A DNA stretch of 64,000 nt from Streptomyces sp. CCM_MD2014 (GCF_000772045.1 NZ_CP009754.1:6696001-6760000), one strand, 5' to 3'. Numbered from the stretch's first letter, positions 33,393 to 42,339 are shown. Notes: generated by a model not told the origin, from the letters alone. Made by a program: numbers and translations.

Positions 33393-34538
33393 ATGCACCG
33401 ACCCGCCTCCCGCAGAGGCTTCCTCCTGACGACCGCCGGCGCGGGCGCCGCCCTCGGCCTCGGCCTGGCGACCGCCGGTACCGCCCTCGCCGGCACCCGG
33501 CCCCGCCCGCGTCCCTTCGGCCGCTACGGCTCACCCGCCGCCCGCCGCACCGCCAAGACCCTGTACGTCGACCCGCACGGCCGCGGCGACTTCACCTCCG
33601 TCCAGGCGGCCGTCGACGCCGCGGGCGACGGCTGGACGCTGGTCCTCGCGCCAGGCACCTACCGCGAGACGGTCTCCGTCGACACCGGACGCACCGGGGC
33701 GACCTGGATCGGTGCCTCCGGGGACCCCCGCGACGTCGTCATCGTCTACGACAACGCGGCCGGCACCCCCAAGCCGGACGGCTCCGGCACCTACGGCACC
33801 AGCGGGTCGGCCACCACCACCGTGCGCGCCGACGGCTTCACCGCCCGCGCGATCACCTTCGCCAACGACTGGCTGCGCGCCGACCGGCCCGACTGGACCG
33901 GCACCCAGGCCGTCGCGGTCAAGGTCATGGGCGACCGGTCCGCCTTCCACGACTGCCGCTTCCTCGGCCACCAGGACACCCTCTACGCCGACACCCGCGA
34001 CCTCTCCCTCTTCGCCCGCCAGTACTACGAGCGCTGCTACGTCGAGGGCGACGTCGACTTCGTCTTCGGCCGGGCGACCGCGGTGTACGAGCACTGCCAC
34101 TTCCGCACCCTGGGCCGCCCCGACCTCGACGCCGCCCCGTACGGCTTCGTGTTCGCGCCGTCCACGGCGGGCGCCAACCCGCGCGGCTATCTGGTGACGC
34201 GCGGCCGCGTCAGCAGCGAGGCCCCCGACGGCTACTACAAGCTGGCCCGCCCCTGGGTGCCCAGCTCCGACACCACCGCCCGCCCGATGCTCACCGTGCG
34301 CGAGACCCACCTCGGCGCGGGCATCGACGCGGTGGCGCCGTACGCGAACATGCGGGACGCGTACCCCTGGCAGGACCAGCGGTTTAGCGAGTACCGCAAC
34401 ACCGGGCCCGGCGCAGCGGCCACCGTCCCCGGGAACCGGCCGCAGCTCACCCGCGCCGAGGCCGCCGCGCACACCCGGGAGGCCTACCTCGGCGACTGGC
34501 GGCCGTACGACCGGCAGCCGCACGGCGGGCGGCACTGA
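33393..34538 (+). CDS. Secreted pectin methylesterase (CE8)
   Basis: 381 residues with a twin-arginine signal (SRRGFLLTTAGAGAALGL, cleavage after an Ala-rich segment near residue 34). The beta-helix carries the CE8 blocks: GTQAVAVKV, CRFLGHQDTLYADT (Asp acid/base), DVDFVFGRATAVYE (Asp nucleophile) and KLARPWVP (Arg). It removes methyl esters from homogalacturonan, producing the substrate for the adjacent pectate lyase. AAGGAG precedes the ATG by 7 nt. The 77-nt gap from the lyase suggests cotranscription. Confidence 0.9.
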   Translation: MHRPASRRGFLLTTAGAGAALGLGLATAGTALAGTRPRPRPFGRYGSPAARRTAKTLYVDPHGRGDFTSVQAAVDAAGDGWTLVLAPGTYRETVSVDTGRTGATWIGASGDPRDVVIVYDNAAGTPKPDGSGTYGTSGSATTTVRADGFTARAITFANDWLRADRPDWTGTQAVAVKVMGDRSAFHDCRFLGHQDTLYADTRDLSLFARQYYERCYVEGDVDFVFGRATAVYEHCHFRTLGRPDLDAAPYGFVFAPSTAGANPRGYLVTRGRVSSEAPDGYYKLARPWVPSSDTTARPMLTVRETHLGAGIDAVAPYANMRDAYPWQDQRFSEYRNTGPGAAATVPGNRPQLTRAEAAAHTREAYLGDWRPYDRQPHGGRH

Positions 34539-34664
34539 ACCCGCGCGGCCGGACCCGCGCGGCCGGTACTTGACCTGCTTGACGCGATCTTTGCCAGATG
34601 CGGGGGCGCGAATCCGGCCACGGGTCTCGCGCTCACCCGGGTGACGCGCGTAGAAACATGTGCC

Positions 34665-35462
34665 ATGCATAAACCACTGCGCATCGCGACCGTCACCGCC
34701 GCCTGTGCCGTCGCCGGTGCCGTCCTGTACGGCACCGGCGCCGCCACCGCCGGCCAGTCGACCGCCAACTCCACGCACGAGCCGTACAACATCGGCGTGC
34801 TCGCCAAGGACATCGACGCCTATTACGGCACCACGCTCGACGACGACGGCGTCTACCAGGCCTCTCCGGACAGCCCCTACGCCGCCGACCTGGCCCGCAT
34901 CGACGCCGCCGCGAAGAAGCAGATCGACCGGGCGGCCCGCGCCGCGCACCACGAGCACACCAGGCCCGCGGTCGTCTTCGACATCGACGACACGCTGCTC
35001 CTCAGCCTCGACTACGAGAAGAAGAACGACTACGGCTACGACAGCGCCACCTGGGCCGCCTACGTCGACCGGGCCGACCGCCCGGCCGTTCCCGGCAGCC
35101 CCGAGCTGGCCCGGTACGCCGACGAGAAGGGCGTCGAGGTCTTCTACAACTCCGGTCTGAGCGAGGCGCAGCGCACCGCCGCCGTCGAGAACCTGAAGAA
35201 GGTCGGCGCCGAGGTGAACCTCGACGCCGGCCACATGTTCCTCAAGGACAAGGCGGACCCGCCGTCCTACCTGGCCCACTGCGCCACCCCCGGCACCTGG
35301 AAGTGCACCACCGTGCAGTACAAGGCGGGCACCCGCCGGCACATCGAGCGAGACCTCGGGTACGACATCGTCGCCAACTTCGGCGACCAGTACTCCGACC
35401 TCCAGGGCGGCTACGCGGACCGCACGTACAAGCTTCCCAACCCGACCTACTTCGTGGAGTAA
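34665..35462 (+). CDS. Secreted HAD-superfamily acid phosphatase (class B-like)
   Basis: 265 residues with a Sec signal peptide (hydrophobic core at about 8-30, AATAGQ). The HAD nucleophile motif is AVVFDIDDTLL (about residues 104-114), and a late NFGDQYSDLQGG supplies the motif III/IV acids. Membership is in the HAD IIIB acid phosphatase (lppC/AphA-like) group of extracellular phosphomonoesterases. TAGAAA at 34651-34656 could be a -10 element only about 10 nt before the ATG, implying a very short or absent leader. A single CTCACCCGGG motif upstream is not enough to call a PHO box. It may be independent of the pectin genes. Confidence 0.83.
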   Translation: MHKPLRIATVTAACAVAGAVLYGTGAATAGQSTANSTHEPYNIGVLAKDIDAYYGTTLDDDGVYQASPDSPYAADLARIDAAAKKQIDRAARAAHHEHTRPAVVFDIDDTLLLSLDYEKKNDYGYDSATWAAYVDRADRPAVPGSPELARYADEKGVEVFYNSGLSEAQRTAAVENLKKVGAEVNLDAGHMFLKDKADPPSYLAHCATPGTWKCTTVQYKAGTRRHIERDLGYDIVANFGDQYSDLQGGYADRTYKLPNPTYFVE

Positions 35463-35532
35463 CGCGCCGCCCGGCGGGGCCCCTCAACGACCCCTCACCG
35501 GGCCGACGGACCCCAGGGCCGGCACGACCGGT

Positions 35533-35725
35533 TCGGCAGACGACGTACCGGTCGTCGGAGCCGGGCGTGTTGACCACCGAGTGGTGGCCGGTGCCGAGGG
35601 TGCCGTACTCCGGGCGCTTGGACAGGACCGTGCCGCGCTCGGTCCACGGGCCGGGCGGGGACGGGCCGGTCGCGTGCGTCCGGCGATCGCCGGGGCCCAG
35701 GCGTTCTCGTCGGCCCGGGACACGT
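35533..35725 (-). pseudogene. Decayed remnant of a GH43 glycosidase gene
   Basis: On the minus strand, one frame reads GPWTERGTVLSKRPEYGTLG then TGHHSVVNTPGSDDRYVV (from about 35652 down to 35538). That is the late GHHS-V-PG-DD-Y block of GH43 enzymes. In another frame, just upstream on the same strand (35690-35725), ENAWAPAI resembles the earlier WAPDI block. The roughly 100 residues that should separate them are missing and the frame differs, so this is a degraded, internally deleted gene. It lies in a 400-nt gap otherwise without genes. Confidence 0.6.
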
Positions 35726-35874
35726 CCGGCCCCAGGCCCTGCCGCCCGGACCGTCGAGGCGGTGCCCACCGGCAGCCCGGTTGCTTCCGGCCGGTCGAGT
35801 GACGGCCGGCGGGTCGAACAAACCGGTGGGTCGTCACCGGTGCGGAACGGGGCTCGGGGTTCCGCGGAGAGATT

Positions 35875-36609
35875 TCACGAGGCGTCGTCGCGGGGCGCGA
35901 AGTCGCCCCGCACCGACAGCCGTTCGGACGCGGCGGTGGCCGTCGCCGCGTAGCGGTCGCCGCGGGCGTCCCGGCCGCCGCGCTCGTGGTCGTACTGGCC
36001 GGCGAACACCCACTCGCCCGCCGGGACCGTACGGCCCCGTTCGAGCGTCCACCGGTAGACGAGGAAACCGTCCCGCTCGGCGACCGTGAACGCGAAGTCG
36101 TCCTCCGGGAGCGACCGCCAGGCCCCGGTGGAGGTGACCGACCCGGTCTGCGCCACCCTCAGTTCGACGGTGAGCGCGGTCAGGGGAGTGCGCGTCCTGA
36201 GGGTGATGTCGCTCTGCGCCCAGTAGTCGTTGCTGTGCGGGTCCACCGAGCCGTCGGACCACAGCGGGCCGTCCTCGGCCCCGGAGGCGGGCGGCCGGCT
36301 CGTGGTGGGGTCCTCGGGTGACGGCGCGGGGGTCGGCGAGGCGGCGACCGAGCGCCGGACGGGAGCGTCGGCCCGCACCGCCGACGTGACCGCGTAGCCG
36401 CCCGCCGCCAGGACACCCGCCACCGCCGCCGCGGCACCGGCCACCCGTACCCAGCCCGGCAGCGCGGGGCGGGCCGGCGTGTGCTCCCCCGCGGCCATAC
36501 CGCGTTCGACCCGGGCCAGCATCCGGGCCCGGTCGGGCACGTGCGCTCCGGCCGCCTCGCGCAGCCGGGCCCGCAGCGCGTCGTCCGCGTCCCGCCGCGG
36601 TCCGGTCAC
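35875..36609 (-). CDS. Single-pass membrane protein coupled to an ECF sigma factor
   Basis: 244 residues starting at GTG 36609, which overlaps the sigma-factor stop by 4 nt. A cytoplasmic N-terminal part (about 1-50, Arg/Ala-rich helices) is followed by one membrane helix (about 52-73). A Pro/Thr-rich stretch and an extracellular beta-rich domain follow (WSDGSVDPHSNDYWAQSDIT, GEWVFAGQYDHERGGRD). Position and topology suggest an anti-sigma or sensor partner. The zinc-binding H-C-C anti-sigma motif is absent, so that role is inferred from context only. Confidence 0.7.
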   Translation of the reverse strand: MTGPRRDADDALRARLREAAGAHVPDRARMLARVERGMAAGEHTPARPALPGWVRVAGAAAAVAGVLAAGGYAVTSAVRADAPVRRSVAASPTPAPSPEDPTTSRPPASGAEDGPLWSDGSVDPHSNDYWAQSDITLRTRTPLTALTVELRVAQTGSVTSTGAWRSLPEDDFAFTVAERDGFLVYRWTLERGRTVPAGEWVFAGQYDHERGGRDARGDRYAATATAASERLSVRGDFAPRDDAS

Positions 36610-37181
36610 CGGGCGCCTCCCGCGGCCCCGCCGCTGCGCGCGATCGCCGCGTGCACCTGCCGGGGAGCACGGGGAGCCGCCCGGGTGCCGAGCAGCCGCT
36701 GGAGTTCGGCCACCGCCTTCGACGTCTGGCTCTTGACCGTGCCCACCGAGACACCCAGGGCGAGCGCCGTGTCCCGCTCCGAGAGGTCGAACGCGTGCCG
36801 CAGGACCACGCACGCCCGCTTGCGGAACGGCAGCCGGCGCAGCGCCTCCTGCACGTCCACCACGCCCGCGACGTCGGGATTCTCCGTCCGCTCCTCACGC
36901 TGCGACCAGAACAGGGCGACCCGTCTGCGCTCGCGCACGGCGGTCCGGACGCGAGTGCGGGCGAGGTTGGCGACCACCCCGCGCGCGTACGCGACCGGGT
37001 GGTCGGCCGTGCGGACCCGGTCCCAGCGGTGCCACAGGGCCAGCAGGGCATCCGCCGCGAGGTCGTCGGCCGCGTCCGGCTCGCCGGTCAGCAGACGGGC
37101 GAGCCGGGCCAGTTCGGCGTAGTGGCGCTCGAAGAAGGCGTGGAACTCCGCGGAGGCGGCGTCGTCGACGACTGTCCCCAC
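36606..37181 (-). CDS. ECF RNA polymerase sigma factor (SigE family, sigma-70)
   Basis: 191 residues. Region 2 (about 10-80) includes FHAFFERHYAELARLARLLTG and LALWHRWDRV. Region 4 (about 110-170) has LRRLPFRKRACVVLRHAFDL and VSVGTVKSQTSKAVAELQRL, the -35-binding helix-turn-helix. Small sigma factors of this type are common in Streptomyces. GAGGAG lies about 9 nt before the GTG start. Its stop overlaps the start of the membrane protein, so both are one operon. The signal and regulon are not evident. Confidence 0.87.
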   Translation of the reverse strand: MGTVVDDAASAEFHAFFERHYAELARLARLLTGEPDAADDLAADALLALWHRWDRVRTADHPVAYARGVVANLARTRVRTAVRERRRVALFWSQREERTENPDVAGVVDVQEALRRLPFRKRACVVLRHAFDLSERDTALALGVSVGTVKSQTSKAVAELQRLLGTRAAPRAPRQVHAAIARSGGAAGGAR

Positions 37182-37256
37182 GGCGGACTCTCCTCGCGGC
37201 GGCTTCCCGGATGCCGGACACCGTACGGCAGACCGAAGCCGAACGACCCCGGAAAG

Positions 37257-38720
37257 TCAGCCCCTGAGCGCCGCCTCCATCATCGCCTTGGCCACCGGGG
37301 CCGCCAGACCGTTGCCGCTGACCTCGCTGCGGGCCGCGTCGGACTGCTCGATGATGACGGCCACGGCGACCTCCTTGTCCGAGGTGTCTGACTTGGCGTA
37401 CGAGGTGAACCAGGCGTACGGCGTCTTGCTGTTGTTCTCGCCGTGCTGGGCCGTGCCCGTCTTGCCGCCCACCGTCGCTCCGGAGATCTGCGCGTTGGAC
37501 CCGGTGCCGTCCTCGACGACGGTCTCCATGGCCGACTGCAACTGGTCGGCGGTGGAGGAGCTGACGATCCGCTTCGAGTCCGGGTCGGTGTGGTCCTCCA
37601 GGACGTCGCCGCCGCTGTCGGTGACCTGCGACACCATGTGCGGGGAGACCAGCTCGCCGCCGTTGGCCAGGGCCGCCGAGACCATCGCCATCTGCAGCGG
37701 GGTCGCCGTCACGTCGAACTGGCCGATGCCCGTCAGGGCCGTCGACGGCCGGTTCATGTCCTTCGGGTAGACGCTGGTGTACGCCCGCACCGGCACGTCC
37801 TGCGACTCGTCGTTGAAGCCGAACTTCTCCGCCGTCGCGCGCAGCTCGTCCTGGCCGAGGTCGACGGCCATCTTCGCGAAGACGTTGTTGCACGAGTACT
37901 GCAGCGCGGTGCGGATCGTGGCGTTCTCGCAGGGGGCGTTCGGGTTCTCGTTGGTGAGGTCCGTCGTGGTGTCCGGCAGGGTGTACGGGTCCGGGCTCTC
38001 GGTCTTCACGTCCACCGAGTCGTACAGCCCGTTCTCCAGCGCGGCGGCCGCCACCACCAGCTTGAAGGTCGAGCCCGGCGGCAGCGGCTGGCGCAGCGCG
38101 CGGTTGGTCAGCGGTTTGTCGGGATCACTGGTCAGCTTCTCCCAGGCCGCACCGGCGGTGTTGGCGTCGGTCAGCGACGTCGGGTCGTAGGAGGGGGTAG
38201 ACACGACCGACAGGATCCGGCCCGTCTTCGGGTCGATCGCCACGGCGGCGCCCTTCTTGTCGCCCAGCGCCTCGAACCCGGCCTTCTGCACGTCCGGATC
38301 GATCGTCGTCACCACGTTGCCCGGTTCGGCCCGGGTGCCGGTGACGGTGTCCATCACGGTCTTCAGCCGGGGGTCCGTGCCGTTGAGCACGTCCTGGTAA
38401 ATGCCCTCCAGCTGGGTCGGTGCGTACGCCTGCGAGGCGTAGCCCGTCACCGCCGCGTACAGCTTCCCGTCCTTGTACGTCCGCTTGTACGCGAGGTCAC
38501 CCCCCTCCGTCGGCGCCGAACCGGTGATCGACCGGCCGGCCACGATGATGTTCCCCAGCGGCTCCGCGTACGTCTCGATCGCGCCCCGCCGGTTGTTCTT
38601 GTCGTCCGCGAGCGCCTGGCCCTCGTAGAACTGCACCCAGGTGGCCCTGATCAGCAGAGCGAACACCAGGAGCAGCGTGAAGACGGAGGCGCGCCTGATC
38701 GTCTTGTTCATCCCGTTCAT
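37257..38720 (-). CDS. Penicillin-binding protein (PbpA-like transpeptidase)
   Basis: 487 residues with an N-terminal membrane anchor (about 11-27), a dimerisation-like domain and a transpeptidase domain. All three catalytic motifs are present: STFK (Ser217, Lys220), SCN (276-278) and KTG (420-422). It resembles the PbpA family of peptidoglycan D,D-transpeptidases that work with SEDS proteins, but no rodA/ftsW or Ser/Thr kinase gene is adjacent. An in-frame ATG 9 nt downstream (38711) is an alternative start. It acts outside the membrane in septal or lateral wall synthesis. Confidence 0.9.
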   Translation of the reverse strand: MNGMNKTIRRASVFTLLLVFALLIRATWVQFYEGQALADDKNNRRGAIETYAEPLGNIIVAGRSITGSAPTEGGDLAYKRTYKDGKLYAAVTGYASQAYAPTQLEGIYQDVLNGTDPRLKTVMDTVTGTRAEPGNVVTTIDPDVQKAGFEALGDKKGAAVAIDPKTGRILSVVSTPSYDPTSLTDANTAGAAWEKLTSDPDKPLTNRALRQPLPPGSTFKLVVAAAALENGLYDSVDVKTESPDPYTLPDTTTDLTNENPNAPCENATIRTALQYSCNNVFAKMAVDLGQDELRATAEKFGFNDESQDVPVRAYTSVYPKDMNRPSTALTGIGQFDVTATPLQMAMVSAALANGGELVSPHMVSQVTDSGGDVLEDHTDPDSKRIVSSSTADQLQSAMETVVEDGTGSNAQISGATVGGKTGTAQHGENNSKTPYAWFTSYAKSDTSDKEVAVAVIIEQSDAARSEVSGNGLAAPVAKAMMEAALRG

Positions 38721-38792
38721 CCCGACGGCAGGACGAACGGGCAGGAGGCGATCGTTCCCATGTGCCCCGTTTTCTCATCTTTCTCATTCTTC

Positions 38793-39452
38793 TCATCGCC
38801 CGTTCATGAAGCCCGCCTCGTAGGCCAGGATCACCGCCTGGGTGCGGTCCCGGGCGCCGGTCTTCGCCAGTACCGCCGCCACATGGGTCTTCGCCGTGGC
38901 CGGTCCCACTCCCAGCCGCCCGGCGATCTCCGCGTTGGTCAGCCCGGTCGCCATCAGGCGCAGCACCTCGCCCTCGCGTTCGGTGAGCCGCGCCACCCAG
39001 GCCGGCGCGGCGGGGTTCGCGCGCGCGTGCTCGGCCGCCAGCGTCCGCACCGCCGACGGGAACAGCAGCGTGTCGCTGTGCGCCACCAGCCGCACGGCTC
39101 CGACCAGGGTGTCGGCGTCGGCACGCTTGAGCAGGAAGCCGGCGGCACCGGCGCGCAGGGCGTCGTACACGTAGGAGTCGTTCTCGAACGTGGTCACGAC
39201 GACGATGCGGGGCGGCTCGGCGAGCGTGGCGAGGATCTGCTCGGTGGCGCGGATGCCGTCGGCCTCCGGCATGCGGACGTCCATCAGCACCACGTCCGGC
39301 CGGACCTCGCGCACCACGGAGACGGCCTCGGCACCGGTGGCGGCCTCACCGGCGACCTCCAGGTCCGGTTCGGCGGAGAGGATGGCGCGCAGGGCGGTAC
39401 GGACCATGCGCTCGTCGTCGGCGAGAACGATCCGGATCGGCGGGTGGGTCAC
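38793..39452 (-). CDS. NarL/LuxR-type response regulator
   Basis: 219 residues. The receiver domain (about 5-125) has the acidic pair DDE, the phosphoacceptor Asp in VVLMDVRMP and the conserved Thr and Lys (VVTTF, FLLKR). The LuxR helix-turn-helix (about 150-215) reads LTEREGEVLRLMATGLTNAE and then RLGVGPATAKTHV. Its start overlaps the kinase stop by 4 nt (ATGA), so the two form a cognate pair. Target genes are unknown; the membrane protein upstream in the operon is a candidate partner. Confidence 0.9.
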   Translation of the reverse strand: MTHPPIRIVLADDERMVRTALRAILSAEPDLEVAGEAATGAEAVSVVREVRPDVVLMDVRMPEADGIRATEQILATLAEPPRIVVVTTFENDSYVYDALRAGAAGFLLKRADADTLVGAVRLVAHSDTLLFPSAVRTLAAEHARANPAAPAWVARLTEREGEVLRLMATGLTNAEIAGRLGVGPATAKTHVAAVLAKTGARDRTQAVILAYEAGFMNGR

Positions 39453-40714
39453 GCGATTCCCTTCAGCGGCAGTCGGACGTCGAGTCGCCAGACCGGCCCC
39501 TCGGGGCCCGCCTCGGCCGCGCCGCCCAGCAGCCGGGCCCGGTCGGCGATGCCCCGCAGGCCGTGCCCGCCGCCGGGGCGCGGGGCGGTGGCCGCCGCGC
39601 GGAGCGGGTTCTCGACGGTGATCCGCAGGTGACCGTCCAGCACCTCGACGCGCAGCGCCACGGTGGCCTTCTCACCCGCGTGCCGGAGCGCGTTGCTCAG
39701 TCCCTCCTGCACGATGCGGTACGCCTCGCGGGAGACCGGCGCCGGCAGCGCCCGCGGGTCGGCGGCGACGGCGGCGTCCACGCGCAGTCCGCCCGCGCGG
39801 GTGCGGCGCAGCAGGTCGTCGAGGTCGCCGGCGAGCGTCGGCGCGGGCGTCGCGCCCCAGGCGTCACCGGTCGCGTCGCCCTCGCGCAGCACGCCCAGTA
39901 CGGCGTCGAGTTCACCGACCGTACGACGCGTGGTGTCCTCGATCGCGGCGAGCGCCTCGCGGACGAACTCCGGGTCGGTGCCGAGCAGTCGGCGGGCGGC
40001 GCTCGCCTGGAGGGTGACGGCGCTCAGCGCGTGGCCGACGGAGTCGTGCAGCTCACGCGCGAGCCGGTTGCGGACGGCGAGGTCGGCGGCGCGCGCCTCG
40101 GCCGCCGCGACCCGGTCCTCGGCGGACGGGCCGAGCAGGGCCGGCGCCCAGCGCGCCAGCAGCGCGCCGACGGCCGCCGCGCACCCGGCCAGGGCGACCA
40201 GCATGGCGGCGCCCGCGAGCGGCGACAGGACGAGCGCCCAGGTGTGCCCGAAGAGGCCGGGCAGCCTCAGCCCCCCGTCGCGCAGCACCGGCACGAAGGG
40301 CAGCACGATCAGCGTGACCGCGAACGGCGGCACCGCCAGCGACATCCCGGCCACGATCCCGCCGGCACCCAGATGCAGGGTGAACCAGGCCGCCGTGCGG
40401 CCCTTCTCGCCCTTGGTCCGGGCGGGCCCGTACGCGAGCCGCTCCGCCCCGGCACCGCACAGCGACCGCGCCACCCCGGACTCCAGGGGACGGGTGAGGG
40501 GAAACAGCGAGGTGACGGCGGCGAGCGGCAACCCGAGGGCGAAGGAGGCCAGTTGAAGGGAGAGCGAACCGAAGACGTTCTCACCCCCCGCGAGGGGACC
40601 GACGACGACCGAGCCGACGAGGACGTACGGCATGGCGAGCGCGCCGCCGAGGATCAGATGGATCCACCTCAGGCGCGCCCGCCGCCCGAACAGCGACCGG
40701 CCGAGCGCGGTCAC
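39449..40714 (-). CDS. Two-component sensor histidine kinase (HisKA_3 type)
   Basis: 421 residues. The N-terminal half has several hydrophobic helices (about 15-200), making a membrane-embedded sensor without a large extracellular loop. The phospho-His lies in LARELHDSVGHALSAVTLQA. The HATPase domain includes YRIVQEGLSNALRHAG and GGGHGLRGIADRA. Start is GTG 40714, overlapping the stop of the upstream membrane protein by 4 nt; in-frame sequence further upstream lies inside that gene. It phosphorylates the adjacent response regulator. Confidence 0.87.
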   Translation of the reverse strand: MTALGRSLFGRRARLRWIHLILGGALAMPYVLVGSVVVGPLAGGENVFGSLSLQLASFALGLPLAAVTSLFPLTRPLESGVARSLCGAGAERLAYGPARTKGEKGRTAAWFTLHLGAGGIVAGMSLAVPPFAVTLIVLPFVPVLRDGGLRLPGLFGHTWALVLSPLAGAAMLVALAGCAAAVGALLARWAPALLGPSAEDRVAAAEARAADLAVRNRLARELHDSVGHALSAVTLQASAARRLLGTDPEFVREALAAIEDTTRRTVGELDAVLGVLREGDATGDAWGATPAPTLAGDLDDLLRRTRAGGLRVDAAVAADPRALPAPVSREAYRIVQEGLSNALRHAGEKATVALRVEVLDGHLRITVENPLRAAATAPRPGGGHGLRGIADRARLLGGAAEAGPEGPVWRLDVRLPLKGIA

Positions 40715-41724
40715 GGCCGGGTACGGGTGGCGGCCGACCGCCGGGTGAGGAAGTGGGCGCCCACGGAGGCGAGGAGAAGGCCGACGGTCATCTGCCCAGC
40801 GTAGGTGAGCACCATCGGCGTGGTCGGGCGATCGGCGTCGTCGGCGGGCATCAACGTGGCCAGCAGCACCCAGCCGCCCCAGCAGGCCGCGGCACCGGAG
40901 CAGACCCAGGCCGAGGCGAGGGGCACCGTGACCGGAAGACGCGGGGCGCGGCGCAGGGCGAGCACCAGGGTCCCGGCGACGGCCGCCGCGAGGAACGCGA
41001 CGTGCATCCCCTCCAGCACCCGGAAGCCGTCGATCCGCTCCCCGGCCCCGAGCCCCGCGGTGCCGCCGCAGGCCCAGTACAGCCGGACCGCGAGCGGGAA
41101 GGTCGCGAGGACCGCACCGACGACGGCGACGGCCCGGTACGGCGCCGCGACGGCGCGCCCCGGCAGGTCCCGCATCCGCCCGCGCCACAGGTGCCCCCAA
41201 CGGGCCCGTGCGTAGAGGGCGAACAGCGCCCCCAGGGCGAGTCCCTGCACGATGAAACCGGTGTAGACGACCGCGAACACCCATGGGTGGAGGAAGGATG
41301 CGCTTCCCCCGCCCGGTGCCGCCGCGGTGTCCGAACCGAACGCCCGGGTCAGGAGCTGCAAGGGATACCCGGCCATGATGGGCGCGAGCAGGCCCGTGGC
41401 GACCCAGACCGGGAAGGCCAGCGCCCACGCGGGCACCCGCAGGCCCCACGGGCGGGTGAGCACCAGGGCCAGCACGATCACACAGCTGTCCAGCAGCACC
41501 GTGAGCCCGTTGGCCACGGCCATGGTGCCCCGGTGCTCGAGCAGGACGCTGCCCGCCGGGATGCCGACGTGACTCCCGGCGATCCAGGCGGCCTTGAGCC
41601 CGAGGTACGGCAGGCAGGCGACGACGGCGACCGCGCGCAGCAGCCGACGGGCGCGGCCGGGCCCCGCGGGAGGGCCGGCCGGAGAGGCGGCCGGAGAGGC
41701 GGAGGAGGTGAGCGTCTGCGTCAT
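40711..41724 (-). CDS. Polytopic membrane protein, first gene of the two-component operon
   Basis: 337 residues with about eight hydrophobic helices separated by short polar loops and a disordered Ser/Ala/Pro-rich N-terminus. No catalytic motif or known family is recognisable. Start chosen at ATG 41724; a longer reading crosses a strong inverted repeat and is rejected. It overlaps the kinase gene by 4 nt. A membrane protein coupled to a kinase that has no extracellular sensor domain could be the actual sensor or a regulated transporter. That is inference. Confidence 0.72.
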   Translation of the reverse strand: MTQTLTSSASPAASPAGPPAGPGRARRLLRAVAVVACLPYLGLKAAWIAGSHVGIPAGSVLLEHRGTMAVANGLTVLLDSCVIVLALVLTRPWGLRVPAWALAFPVWVATGLLAPIMAGYPLQLLTRAFGSDTAAAPGGGSASFLHPWVFAVVYTGFIVQGLALGALFALYARARWGHLWRGRMRDLPGRAVAAPYRAVAVVGAVLATFPLAVRLYWACGGTAGLGAGERIDGFRVLEGMHVAFLAAAVAGTLVLALRRAPRLPVTVPLASAWVCSGAAACWGGWVLLATLMPADDADRPTTPMVLTYAGQMTVGLLLASVGAHFLTRRSAATRTRP

Positions 41725-41768
41725 GGCTGCACGCTGTCGCGCCCGCAGGCGCGGGCGCGTCCTGCGCC

Positions 41769-41810
41769 GCGACGATCCGTCTCCGCCGCGCGACGGAGAC
41801 GGATCGTCGC
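41769..41810. terminator. 17-bp perfect inverted repeat upstream of the membrane-protein operon
   Basis: GCGACGATCCGTCTCCG (41769-41785) is complementary to CGGAGACGGATCGTCGC (41794-41810) around an 8-nt loop. It lies between the end of the GNAT gene (minus strand) and the next minus-strand gene, so it most likely terminates the IclR-GNAT transcript. An operator role is possible. Confidence 0.6.
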
Positions 41811-41865
41811 GAGGGGGCATCCGGCTCACCGGTCCTCCGCTCAGCGGGGCATTCCGCTCAGCGGG

Positions 41866-42336
41866 TCATCCCGCCAGGTGCAGGACGACCTCGTCGATCT
41901 CCTCGCCCCGGGCGGGCGCGAAGCCCCGCGCCCGCGCGCTGGTCACGAATCCGCACTTCTCCAGTACGCGCCGAGACCCGGCGTTGTCGGCCGCCGCACG
42001 CGCGTACAGCGGGCGGTCCCGCACCTCGGCGAGCAGGGCCCGCAGTGCGGCCGTGGCCACGCCCTGCCCCCAGTACGCCCGGTCCACCCAGTACGTCACC
42101 TCGCGCTCGCCCGGCTCCCCGTACACCGCCGTGCTGCCGATGACGTCACCGTCGCCGAGGATCGTCCGCACGACGTCCCGGGAGGCGCGGATCTTCCGCC
42201 AGTGGGCCGTGAACGCCTCCCAGTCGGCCGGGTCCTTCGGGGTGAAGGCCGCCATGCGCAGGGCCTCCGGATCGTTCATCTGCCGGAAGAAGACGGGCAG
42301 ATCGCTGTCGTGAACCTCGCGCAGTGCGATGTGCAT
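41866..42336 (-). CDS. GNAT family N-acetyltransferase
   Basis: 156 residues of the RimJ/RimL-like GNAT group. The acetyl-CoA loop is YWGQGVATAALRAL (about 88-101), preceded by REVTYWVDRA. NAGSRRVLEKCGF is the usual C-terminal block. It is 3 nt downstream of the IclR gene on the same strand, so cotranscribed. The acceptor substrate (protein N-terminus, small amine or antibiotic) is unknown. Nothing links it directly to sugar metabolism. Confidence 0.85.
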   Translation of the reverse strand: MHIALREVHDSDLPVFFRQMNDPEALRMAAFTPKDPADWEAFTAHWRKIRASRDVVRTILGDGDVIGSTAVYGEPGEREVTYWVDRAYWGQGVATAALRALLAEVRDRPLYARAAADNAGSRRVLEKCGFVTSARARGFAPARGEEIDEVVLHLAG

Positions 42337-42339
42337 GGA

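Noticed and set aside
34620..34650. PHO box upstream of the acid phosphatase gene
   Set aside because: Only one loosely matching unit (CTCACCCGGG) is present, with no adjacent 11-nt repeat and no GTTCA core.
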